NCBI GenBank assembly: GCA_020445165.1
Contig: JAGRHE010000131.1
Span: 2,538-7,691 of the forward strand
Reading direction: 5' to 3'
DNA: 5,154 nt
DNA from: Gammaproteobacteria bacterium
GTDB taxonomy: Bacteria > Pseudomonadota > Gammaproteobacteria > Chromatiales > Sedimenticolaceae
A model generated the notes under the pieces. That model was not told the origin of the DNA. It ran no database searches and saw only the letters and a program-made list of their open reading frames with translations. The position numbers and the translations under genes are program-made. Below, one piece after another: positions 1 to 5,154 of the stretch. Position 1 is the first letter of the stretch. The number at the start of each line of letters is the position of its first letter.

Positions 1-557
1 CCCATGAATGCCATCGACATCAGGCCGGCCGTGATCAGGGCGATCGCGTTGCCCTGGAAGGGTTCCGGTACATCGGCCACGGCGACGCGCTCGCGCACCG
101 CGGCGAACAGCACCAGCACCAGTGAGAACCCGACTGCGGCACCGAAGCCGTACAGCGCCGACTCGACGAAACTGTGCTGCTCCTGGATGTTGAGCAGCGC
201 AACCCCGAGCACGGCACAGTTGGTCGTGATCAGTGGCAGAAAGATCCCCAGCACCTGGTACAGCAGGGGGCTGGTCTTGTGCATGACCATCTCGGTGAAC
301 TGCACGACAACGGCAATGACCAGGATGAAGGCGATCGTACGCAGGTACTCCACACCGAGGGGGATCAACAGGTACTCGTTGACCAGGTAACTGCATACCG
401 ATGACAGGGTCAGGACGAAGGTCGTTGCCAGTCCCATGCCCATCGCCGTTTCCAGCTTGCGCGACACGCCCATGAATGGACACAGGCCAAGGAACTTCAC
501 CAGGACGAAGTTGTTCACCAGGACGGTGCTAACCAGTATGAGGGCGTATTCGGTCAT
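1..557 (-). CDS. rnfA: RnfA/RsxA, membrane subunit A of the Rnf electron-transport complex (3' end cut by window edge)
   Basis: Reading the minus strand from the ATG at 557 gives 185 complete codons plus two bases, open to the window edge. The family is about 190-195 residues, so only a few C-terminal residues are missing. The protein begins [19 protein letters not shown] and is almost entirely hydrophobic with several membrane segments. It carries the RnfA/NqrE hallmarks GLCPFMGVS (Cys26) and [11 protein letters not shown] (Cys114). In the related NqrD/NqrE pair, and in Rnf, the equivalent half-membrane cysteines hold an iron centre shared with the partner subunit (RnfE); this is family knowledge. 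Rnf couples electron flow between ferredoxin and NAD+ to ion movement across the inner membrane; in enteric bacteria the homologous Rsx complex reduces SoxR. rnfA is usually the first gene of rnfABCDGE, which fits its position here: transcription leaves the window leftward and a non-coding divergent region lies upstream. A GGAAA-type ribosome site precedes the ATG. Confidence 0.96.
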   Translation of the reverse strand, partial: MTEYALILVSTVLVNNFVLVKFLGLCPFMGVSRKLETAMGMGLATTFVLTLSSVCSYLVNEYLLIPLGVEYLRTIAFILVIAVVVQFTEMVMHKTSPLLYQVLGIFLPLITTNCAVLGVALLNIQEQHSFVESALYGFGAAVGFSLVLVLFAAVRERVAVADVPEPFQGNAIALITAGLMSMAFM

Positions 558-576
558 GGTTTCCGTGAATCAACGG

Positions 577-596
577 GCCGGCCGATCCTGGCCGGC
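577..596. repeat. Perfect inverted repeat, 7-bp arms, in the rnfA leader
   Basis: The arms GCCGGCC (577-583) and GGCCGGC (590-596) are exact reverse complements around the 6-nt loop GATCCT. The hairpin would end about 20 nt upstream of the rnfA start codon, so it could form in the 5' leader of the rnfA mRNA. No U-run follows it on either strand, which argues against an intrinsic terminator. GC-rich arms of this length can arise by chance in such DNA. Confidence 0.5.
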
Positions 597-648
597 AGCC
601 GCATGTGCCAGAACTGTGTCTGTTTACCGCAGTGTGCCGCGCGTCGCC

Positions 649-662
649 TTGCGCTTACGCAA
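649..662. repeat. Perfect short inverted repeat TTGCG-CTTA-CGCAA
   Basis: Two exact 5-bp arms flank the 4-nt centre CTTA, giving a 14-bp near-palindrome about 90 bp upstream of rnfA. It could be a dyad operator for a dimeric regulator. It also lies next to the only -10-like hexamer seen in the region (673-678). I do not match it to a specific known regulator, and dyads of this size are not rare by chance. Confidence 0.35.
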
Positions 663-697
663 TCCCGTCGCCATTATGCGGCCAGCGTCGGCGGTCT

Positions 698-713
698 CTG
701 TCGAATGTGACAG
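698..713. promoter_or_regulatory. Candidate operator dyad CTGTC-N6-GACAG
   Basis: CTGTC (698-702) and GACAG (709-713) form a perfect 5-bp dyad around GAATGT. The outer bases also fit the CTGT-N8-ACAG skeleton of the gammaproteobacterial LexA box. However, the spacer is not AT-rich as in good LexA sites, and neither rnfA nor egtD is a usual SOS gene. A TetR-, MarR- or GntR-type dimeric repressor site would look equally like this. It lies roughly midway between the divergent genes, where a shared operator would be expected. The repeat is seen directly; its function is inferred. Confidence 0.35.
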
Positions 714-752
714 TTTATCAATCTCGGCGCCTGCTGTCGGGTTGGCGTGTCC

Positions 753-772
753 GCCCGGACCGGTGTCCGGGC
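753..772. repeat. Strong GC hairpin, 8-bp perfect stem with 4-nt loop
   Basis: GCCCGGAC (753-760) and GTCCGGGC (765-772) pair perfectly around the loop CGGT, about 150 bp upstream of egtD. There is no T-run after it on either strand, so it does not look like an intrinsic terminator. It could be a 5'-leader structure for egtD if transcription starts upstream, or a protein site. It overlaps a small cluster of three TGTCCG hexamers at 748, 764 and 774. Confidence 0.5.
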
Positions 773-916
773 CTGTCCGACCAGGACGCGCGCGGTGGTC
801 CGTACCTGGCCGATGTCGGACGCCGGATCGAACACAGCCTTGGGTGCAGGTGGCCGCGCGCGACGGTCGATGTTGCATCCTGGAGACGGCGTCGGATTCG
901 CCGGTCCAGGTATTGC

Positions 917-922
917 GGAGGA
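917..922 (+). promoter_or_regulatory. Ribosome binding site that fixes the egtD start
   Basis: GGAGGA sits just upstream of the ATG at 926, with 4-5 nt between the GGAG(G) core and the start codon. It is the strongest Shine-Dalgarno match near egtD. It supports starting the protein here rather than at the in-frame ATG at 605, which would add 107 residues unlike the family. Confidence 0.8.
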
Positions 923-925
923 ACG

Positions 926-1897
926 ATGAAGGCAAGCGATGTCCGTTTCTACGATGCCCATCCGGGCAGGGCGGATCTGCGTGCCGAGGTGTTGTCCGGC
1001 CTGGCAGCGCCGACCCGGTCGATTCCGGCCAAGTTCTTCTACGACGCGCGCGGTTCCGAACTGTTCGACCGGATCTGCGAGTTGCCCGAGTATTACCAGA
1101 CACGTACCGAGGTTGGGATCTTGCGCCAGGCCCTGCCCGATCTTGCGCGCCTGGTCGGTGCCGAGTGCATGCTGATCGAGCTGGGTAGCGGCGCCAGCCG
1201 CAAGGTGCGCCTGTTGCTCGAGGAGCTGCGGCCGAGCGGCTATATCGGGGTCGACATCTCCAAGGAGTTCCTGCTCAGTTCGACCGCGACCCTGGCGCGC
1301 GACTACCCCTGGCTCGAGGTGCATGCCGCCTGCGTGGACTTCAGCAATGGCCTGGCGATTCCAGCCTGCGAGGGCGTGTCACGCAAGGTCGCTTTCTTTC
1401 CCGGTTCCAGCATCGGGAATTTCGATCCCGACGATTCGGTCCGCCTGATGCGCGATATCGGTGAAATGGTCGATGTCGGTGGCCAGCTGCTGATCGGCGT
1501 CGACCTGAAGAAGCCGGTCGACGTGCTGAATGCCGCCTACGATGACGCCGCCGGTGTGACCGCCGAGTTCAACCGCAACCTGCTGCATCGCATCCGCAAC
1601 GAACTGGCCAGCGACGTCGACCCGGATGCCTTCGACCACTACGCCTTCTACAATCCGTCACTGGGACGCATCGAGATGCACCTGGTCAGCCGCAGCCGGC
1701 AGCAGGTGACGGTGGAAGGCCAGACGTTCGCGTTCGCCCCCGGCGAATCGATCCATACCGAGAACTCGTACAAGTACACGGTGGAGGGTTTCACCGAACT
1801 GGCTGCGCGGGCCGGGTTCGCGCGCCAGGCCGTCTGGGTGGATGATGCGCAGCTGTTCAGCGTCTTCCTGTTCCGGTTCGATGATGCTGCGGCGTAG
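926..1897 (+). CDS. egtD: L-histidine N-alpha-methyltransferase EgtD (ergothioneine pathway)
   Basis: This 323-residue protein has the usual EgtD length (about 320). EgtD uses three S-adenosylmethionines to trimethylate the alpha-amino group of histidine, giving hercynine, in the cytoplasm. Visible family landmarks, in order: IPAKFFYDARGSELFD (33-48), PEYYQTR (54-60), the SAM-binding loop ELGSGASRK (85-93) with the acidic strand end GVD (108-110), FFPGSSIGN (157-165), AAYDDAAGVTAEFNRN (203-218), RIEMHL (248-253) and IHTENSYKY (276-284). In mycobacterial EgtD the histidine pocket is formed by Tyr39/Tyr56, Gly161, Asn166, Tyr206, Met252, Glu282 and Ser284. The likely equivalents here, Tyr39, Tyr56 or Tyr57, Gly160, Asn165, Tyr205, Met251, Glu279 and Ser281, are all present, so the enzyme looks intact. 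The sulfoxide synthase gene egtB, often adjacent, is absent from this window; the upstream gene is divergent rnfA. A strong GGAGGA ribosome site supports the start. Activity on another amino acid is possible but less likely. Confidence 0.95.
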   Translation: MKASDVRFYDAHPGRADLRAEVLSGLAAPTRSIPAKFFYDARGSELFDRICELPEYYQTRTEVGILRQALPDLARLVGAECMLIELGSGASRKVRLLLEELRPSGYIGVDISKEFLLSSTATLARDYPWLEVHAACVDFSNGLAIPACEGVSRKVAFFPGSSIGNFDPDDSVRLMRDIGEMVDVGGQLLIGVDLKKPVDVLNAAYDDAAGVTAEFNRNLLHRIRNELASDVDPDAFDHYAFYNPSLGRIEMHLVSRSRQQVTVEGQTFAFAPGESIHTENSYKYTVEGFTELAARAGFARQAVWVDDAQLFSVFLFRFDDAAA

Positions 1898-1971
1898 CGT
1901 CATCCCCAACGGGAAGACATGCTGACGGTGTCGACCCGAACAACTCAGCCAGAGGATGAAAGGAATCCGGC

Positions 1972-2286
1972 ATGTTGATCAGCAATATGGAATTGATACC
2001 GGGACGACGCGTGGTCGAACACCTCGGCCTGGTGCAGGGCAGTTCGGTGCGTGCCAAGCATGTCGGGCGCGACATCATGGCCGGCCTGAAGAACATCTTC
2101 GGCGGTGAGCTCAAGGGCTATACCGAGCTACTACAGGAATCACGCGAGGAGGCGATGGACCGACTGCGGCAGCAGGCCGAGGCGGTCGGCGCCAACGCGA
2201 TCCTGAACGTGCGCTTCTCCACGTCGAGCATCGCCCAGGGGGCGGCCGAGATCTACGTCTACGGCACCGCGGTGCGCCTGGAGTGA
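1972..2286 (+). CDS. YbjQ/UPF0145 family protein (putative heavy-metal-binding fold)
   Basis: This 104-residue soluble protein covers the whole family length (about 105). It shows the characteristic IPGRRVVEHLG (9-19), a GSSVRA..VGRDI stretch (23-35), GLKNIFGGELKGYTELL (38-54), a charged helix with EEAMDRLRQQAEAVGANAI (59-77), and the closing NVRFSTSS...GAAEI.VYGTAV (79-101). Family members form small ring-like oligomers (pentamers in solved structures) and are labelled putative heavy-metal-binding, but their cellular role is not established. There is no signal peptide or membrane segment and no cysteine. AAAGGA (1959-1964) lies 7 nt before the ATG. It starts 74 bp after egtD with no clear terminator between. 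Only 4 nt separate its stop from the next gene, a divergent membrane-anchored paralogue, so the two are probably one translational unit. Confidence 0.92.
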   Translation: MLISNMELIPGRRVVEHLGLVQGSSVRAKHVGRDIMAGLKNIFGGELKGYTELLQESREEAMDRLRQQAEAVGANAILNVRFSTSSIAQGAAEIYVYGTAVRLE

Positions 2287-2290
2287 TCCG

Positions 2291-2743
2291 ATGTACGACC
2301 TGATCCTGTTCCTGGTGCTGCTGGCCCTGGGCTATGGCGTGGGTCAATGGGCTGAAAAGCGACACTACCGATCGATCCGCGAGCGCGAGGCACGTCTGAA
2401 CGCGTTGCCGGCGATTGCCGCGCGCACGCCACCGATGCAGCCTGAATACGATCAGGCCCTGGTGATCGGCAGCGTGGTGATCTCGGTCGACTATTTCAAA
2501 CGCTTCCTGGCTGCGTTGCGCAACCTGTTCGGCGGGCCGGTAACCGCCTACGAGTCACTGCTGGACCGCGCGCGGCGCGAGGCACTGCTGCGCATGAAGG
2601 AGCAGGCAGAGGCGCTCGGTGCCGGCATGGTGTTCAACATCAAGTACGAAACCGCATCGATCTCCAAGGGTGCCGGCCAGACCATCGGCAGCATCGAGGT
2701 GCTGGCCTACGGCACTGCGCTGATCGATCGACGAAATCCGTGA
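2291..2743 (+). CDS. Membrane-anchored YbjQ-domain protein
   Basis: The protein has 150 residues. Residues 3-19 (LILFLVLLALGYGVGQW) form one membrane segment, followed by a strongly basic stretch (KRHYRSIREREAR, 23-35). By the positive-inside rule this puts the rest in the cytoplasm. From about residue 55 there is a second YbjQ-type domain, with LRNLFGG (76-82), TAYESLL (85-91), RREALLRMKEQAEALGAGM (95-113) and NIKYETASISKGA...EVLAYGTAL (116-144). It is clearly paralogous to the preceding gene. It lacks that gene's IPG start and VRA..GRD motif, having SVVISVDYFKRF instead (61-72), and carries an extra QTIG near residues 130-133. A GGAG ribosome site lies in the last codons of the upstream gene, 7 nt before the ATG. 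Its stop overlaps the M48 peptidase start. Function is unknown; partnership with the soluble paralogue or the peptidase is an inference. Confidence 0.88.
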   Translation: MYDLILFLVLLALGYGVGQWAEKRHYRSIREREARLNALPAIAARTPPMQPEYDQALVIGSVVISVDYFKRFLAALRNLFGGPVTAYESLLDRARREALLRMKEQAEALGAGMVFNIKYETASISKGAGQTIGSIEVLAYGTALIDRRNP

Positions 2744-3600
2744 AATACAGCAATCCGCAGCTGCCGGAAGGCATCAACACCAGCGATCGCCATCCGTTGA
2801 AGGAATTCTTTGTGCTGGCGGGCGGTGCCGTGTTGCTGCTGCTGGTCGCAGCCTGGCTGTTCGGTGAGTTCGGCGGTCGCCTCGCACGGCTGGTGCCGTT
2901 CGAGCACGAGATTGGCATGGTGCCCGATGGTATGTTGAGCAGCGACGCCGGCGAGGGACTGCAGCATTATGTCGACGGGCTTGCCGAGCGTGTCGGCAGC
3001 GCTCTGGAACTGCCTGCGGACATGCGCGTGACCGTGCACGTCAGCGGATCGGAGACGTTCAACGCCTTCGCGACCCTGGGTGGCAACGTGCTGCTTTTTC
3101 GCGGCCTGATCGAGAAGCTGCCCAACGAGAATGCGCTGGCCATGCTGATTGCGCACGAGATGGCACATGTCGAGCACCGTGATCCGATCGTGGGCATCGG
3201 ACGAGGTGCTGCGATCCAGGTCGTCGCCGGCCTCTTGTTCGGTGATCCCAACCTGGCTGCGCTCGGCAAGGCCGGCATCTACACCCAACTGCGTTTCAAC
3301 CGCGACATGGAGCGCGCGGCCGACCGTGCGGCACTGGCTGCCGTGCACGGCCTGTATGGTCATGTGGCCGGGGCCGGTGACCTGTTCAAGGTGATCCAGA
3401 ACGAACGTCGCACTGCCGGTTCGGCCGAGCCACCCGCGATCTTCAACAGCCATCCGCTCGACGCACAGCGCCTGCAGGCGATCGCGGACGAGGCGCGCGA
3501 CCACGACTGGGTCGACACGGGGTCCGTGACCCCGCTGCCCGCCGATTACGCGAGCTGGATGGCCGAGCTGAAACAGCGTGCCAAACAGGCGGCCGAGTAG
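2740..3600 (+). CDS. Membrane-anchored M48-family zinc metallopeptidase
   Basis: This 286-residue protein starts at GTG, sharing GTGA with the upstream stop codon, which indicates translational coupling. One membrane segment spans about residues 23-42. The zinc-peptidase core follows: NAFATLGGNVLLFRGLIEKL (108-127), the HEXXH motif HEMAH (139-143; two His zinc ligands with Glu140 as catalytic base), the third ligand Glu191 in MERAADRAAL (190-199), and a closing SHPLDAQRL (237-245) typical of M48 proteins. All catalytic residues are intact. M48 peptidases such as HtpX, LoiP, YcaL and BepA act in envelope protein quality control. A single N-terminal anchor with a large C-terminal domain would most simply put the catalytic part in the periplasm, but the flanking charges do not settle this. 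The substrate is unknown. It lacks the TPR repeats of BepA and the multiple membrane segments of HtpX. Confidence 0.93.
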   Translation: MKYSNPQLPEGINTSDRHPLKEFFVLAGGAVLLLLVAAWLFGEFGGRLARLVPFEHEIGMVPDGMLSSDAGEGLQHYVDGLAERVGSALELPADMRVTVHVSGSETFNAFATLGGNVLLFRGLIEKLPNENALAMLIAHEMAHVEHRDPIVGIGRGAAIQVVAGLLFGDPNLAALGKAGIYTQLRFNRDMERAADRAALAAVHGLYGHVAGAGDLFKVIQNERRTAGSAEPPAIFNSHPLDAQRLQAIADEARDHDWVDTGSVTPLPADYASWMAELKQRAKQAAE

Positions 3601-3664
3601 TCGCACCGATGGCGGGCCACAGGCGTTTGGGGTCGCATGTCGCTCTGCATGAGAGAAGGCTCGC

Positions 3665-4780
3665 ATGACGTCGAGATCGGGTCGGTTGACTGGGGGAGTG
3701 CGACGTTACCGCGTAGCGGCAATGCTGGTTGCAGCCATCCTGCTCGGCGCCTGCGCGAGCCGACCGCCGGCCGACCCGCCCGGGGCCGCTACGGTAAGCA
3801 TCCTGCCGCCCGGCGCGCGCGCCGACATCGACGACCAGCGTGCCGCTTTCCGCCGGCAGCTGTGTGACTTGATGCCTGCATCGGCTGCGCCGGATGGCGG
3901 GACGTTCGGCTGCGACCGGCTGCTGGTGCGGGTCGGCGCCGAACCCGCGCTGTCGGTGCCTGTTTCGCGTGCGTCGCCCGGCCCCGCTGATGTGCACGTG
4001 ATCGTTGTGCTCGGTATCGCGTGGGACTGCCTGGAAGGACTGTTCGATCCAGCGCGACTGCCGCATCGACGGCTGGCGCAACTGGGCTATGCCGTCAGCG
4101 AGATCCACGTCGATGGTCTGTCGGGTACCGCGCACAACGCACAGATGATCGCTGCCGCATTGCGGACAGTTGACACGGCCGACGACCGACGTCGTCTGAT
4201 CCTGATCGGTTATTCGAAGGGGGCATCCGACATCCTCGAGGCAGTCGTCAGCGAGCCGGACCTGGCTGCACGCATCGACGCCGTGGTCAGCATCGCCGGA
4301 TCGATCGGTGGCTCGCCCCTGGCCGACGAATACGGCGCCGGTTCGCTGGCCCTGCTACGTTTCTTGCCCGGTGCGCACTGCGGCCCCGGTGATGGCGATG
4401 CGCTGCACAGTATGCGTCCAGACGTGCGCCAGTCCTGGATCGTCAGTCACCGCCTTCCGGCCGCGCCGCGTTACTATTCCCTGGTGACCCTACCTTCGGA
4501 CGAGCACGTGAACCCCTTACTGGCGCTGTCGCATCACCAGTTGCGCCGCATCGCCGGCCGAAACGATGGCGTGTTGCTGCCCCAGGACCAGGTGATCCCC
4601 GGTGCCGCTTTGCTCGGATACGTCGATGCCGATCACTGGTCGGTCGCCTTGCCTGTGGACAGCGGGCAGATGACGGACCCGGTACGCGACCGCCTGTGGG
4701 AGGCAGTTGTGCGCCACGTCGCCAATGATCTCGCAGGCCGCCAGGTTGCGACTGAAACGGACCGCCGTGATGCGCGCTGA
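3665..4780 (+). CDS. Lipoprotein with alpha/beta-hydrolase (lipase/esterase-like) fold
   Basis: The protein has 371 residues. A basic N-terminus (RSGRLTGGVRRYR) and hydrophobic AAMLVAAILLGAC end in a lipobox with Cys30, so it should be lipidated and exported. The nucleophile elbow is GYSKG (182-186), making Ser184 the likely catalytic serine. RNDGVLLPQ (299-307) offers Asp301 and ADHWSVAL (322-329) offers His324, in the order expected for an alpha/beta-hydrolase triad. HVIVVLGIAWDCLEG (111-125) would be the first core strand and its loop. Cys67 and Cys83 lie close together and could form a disulfide in the periplasm. The triad assignment is inferred from spacing and motif; the substrate is unknown (lipid, ester or peptide). 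AGAAGG (3654-3659) lies 5 nt before the ATG. The gene is 64 bp downstream of the M48 gene, and its 3' end overlaps the next lipoprotein gene by 11 nt. Confidence 0.8.
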   Translation: MTSRSGRLTGGVRRYRVAAMLVAAILLGACASRPPADPPGAATVSILPPGARADIDDQRAAFRRQLCDLMPASAAPDGGTFGCDRLLVRVGAEPALSVPVSRASPGPADVHVIVVLGIAWDCLEGLFDPARLPHRRLAQLGYAVSEIHVDGLSGTAHNAQMIAAALRTVDTADDRRRLILIGYSKGASDILEAVVSEPDLAARIDAVVSIAGSIGGSPLADEYGAGSLALLRFLPGAHCGPGDGDALHSMRPDVRQSWIVSHRLPAAPRYYSLVTLPSDEHVNPLLALSHHQLRRIAGRNDGVLLPQDQVIPGAALLGYVDADHWSVALPVDSGQMTDPVRDRLWEAVVRHVANDLAGRQVATETDRRDAR

Positions 4781-5154
4781 GATCCGGCTCCGCTTCGCCG
4801 CCATGCTCGCCGCGGCCGTCATGCTGCTGGTTGCCGGTGGCTGCAGCACGCTCGCGCCGCACGAGCTCGCCCAACCGCTCGACCTGCACGAGATCGCCAT
4901 GCAGGCGCACACCCAGCAGGACGACGATCTGCGCGTCCGGGTGGCCGTGCTGGACAACGACGAGGCCAGCCGCGTGCTCGGTGTCGACTTGGTCAGCCGC
5001 TGGGTGCAGGCGGTGTGGATCTCGGTCGAGAACTACGACAGCGTCCCGTACTGGCTGCTGACACCGTCGCTCGATCCGAACTACTTCGCGCCGGACGAGC
5101 TGGCCTATGCCTTGAGTGCAGGCGCTTCCCACGACGAGACGCGGGCATTGATGC
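4770..5154 (+). CDS. Second lipoprotein, N-terminal 128 codons (cut by window edge), family not recognised
   Basis: The frame is open from ATG 4770 to the window edge. The N-terminus MRAEIRLRFAAMLAAAVMLL ends in the lipobox VAGGC (Cys25), followed by STLAPHELAQPLDLHE, so an exported lipidated protein is likely. The mature part has an even beta-strand-like pattern, including DDLRVRVAVLDNDEA, LGVDLVSRWVQAVWISVEN and LLTPSLDPNYFAPDELAYAL. I do not recognise the family with confidence. I have a faint recollection of similar segments in large lipoproteins with an LssY-type C-terminal domain, which I cannot verify. The start is uncertain: GTG 4767, ATG 4770 and ATG 4803 are in frame and none has a strong ribosome site, which suggests translation coupled to the overlapping upstream lipoprotein gene. 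ATG 4770 gives the most typical signal peptide. Confidence 0.75.
   Translation, partial: MRAEIRLRFAAMLAAAVMLLVAGGCSTLAPHELAQPLDLHEIAMQAHTQQDDDLRVRVAVLDNDEASRVLGVDLVSRWVQAVWISVENYDSVPYWLLTPSLDPNYFAPDELAYALSAGASHDETRALM

Larger units (their letters stand above)
558..925. other. Divergent intergenic region between rnfA and egtD, no supported gene
   Basis: These 368 bases separate two divergently transcribed genes and should hold the promoters of both. Open frames exist on both strands, but their translations are Arg/Pro/Ser-rich and low in complexity, as expected of stop-poor high-GC DNA. None has a good ribosome site or resembles a family I know. Four short perfect inverted repeats lie inside it (577-596, 649-662, 698-713, 753-772) and are listed separately. 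A CATAAT hexamer on the minus strand (673-678) could be a -10 box for rnfA, but I find no good -35 at 16-18 nt from it. No convincing sigma-70 promoter for egtD is visible. Confidence 0.8.

Noticed and set aside
649..677. Plus-strand promoter TTGCGC-N17-CATTAT
   Set aside because: Only three of six -35 positions match consensus and the -10 has two mismatches. It lies far upstream of egtD and overlaps the minus-strand -10 candidate.
717..721. TTGAT half-site on the minus strand, possible FNR/ANR box upstream of rnfA
   Set aside because: The second half-site (ATCAA at the right spacing) is missing, so a dimer site is not supported.
605..925. In-frame 107-codon upstream extension of egtD from ATG 605
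   Set aside because: It would make the protein about 430 residues against a family norm near 320. The added part is Arg/Ser/Pro-rich without family similarity, and a strong ribosome site lies directly before ATG 926.
624..1324. Long minus-strand open frames (624-1103, 674-1324) facing egtD
   Set aside because: They overlap the well-supported egtD, have low-complexity Arg/Pro/Gly-rich translations and match no family I know. They are consistent with antisense shadows in high-GC DNA.
1898..1971. Possible terminator after egtD (CGTCA ... TGACG arms)
   Set aside because: The arms are only 5 bp with a loop of about 20 nt, and no T-run follows.
2707..3666. 319-codon minus-strand open frame opposite the M48 gene
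   Set aside because: It is the antisense of a protein with an intact HEXXH motif and third zinc ligand. Its His/Gln/Arg-rich translation is typical of antisense frames.
3443..5132. Minus-strand open frames opposite the lipoprotein genes (3443-4135, 4443-5132, 4517-4957)
   Set aside because: The plus-strand frames have signal peptides, lipoboxes and hydrolase motifs. The antisense frames show none of these and are Arg/His-rich.

Overview
The window is high-GC DNA, dense with genes and with short spacers. It looks like the chromosome of a gammaproteobacterium. The evidence is an rnfA gene at the head of a leftward Rnf operon, a Gram-negative double-membrane gene set (two lipoproteins with lipoboxes, a membrane-anchored M48 peptidase) and YbjQ-family genes. 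A purple-sulfur-type or Ectothiorhodospiraceae-like lineage is plausible, but the sequence alone does not settle the taxon. I see no mobile element, CRISPR array, rRNA or tRNA.

Layout. Positions 1-557 (minus strand) hold most of rnfA, which runs off the left edge. Positions 558-925 are a divergent intergenic region with no convincing gene but with four short perfect inverted repeats. From 926 to the right edge everything is on the plus strand: egtD (926-1897), a short YbjQ/UPF0145 protein (1972-2286), a second YbjQ domain carried on an N-terminal membrane anchor (2291-2743), a membrane-anchored M48 zinc metallopeptidase (2740-3600), an alpha/beta-hydrolase-like lipoprotein (3665-4780), and the first 128 codons of a second, unrecognised lipoprotein (4770 to the edge).

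How the genes may work together. RnfA is a membrane subunit of the ion-translocating ferredoxin:NAD+ oxidoreductase (or of the SoxR-reducing Rsx complex). EgtD makes hercynine, the first ergothioneine intermediate, but no egtB is next to it in this window. The two YbjQ-type genes and the M48 gene are almost contiguous (4-nt gap, then a 4-nt GTGA overlap), so they are very likely co-translated and are the best candidate for an uncharacterised envelope-associated module. The two lipoprotein genes overlap by 11 nt and form a second coupled pair. No clear intrinsic terminator separates egtD from the downstream genes, so one long transcript is possible.

Most of the window is ordinary housekeeping or accessory sequence. 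The items most worth a second look are the YbjQ / membrane-YbjQ / M48 cluster, the orphan-looking egtD, and the inverted repeats between rnfA and egtD.
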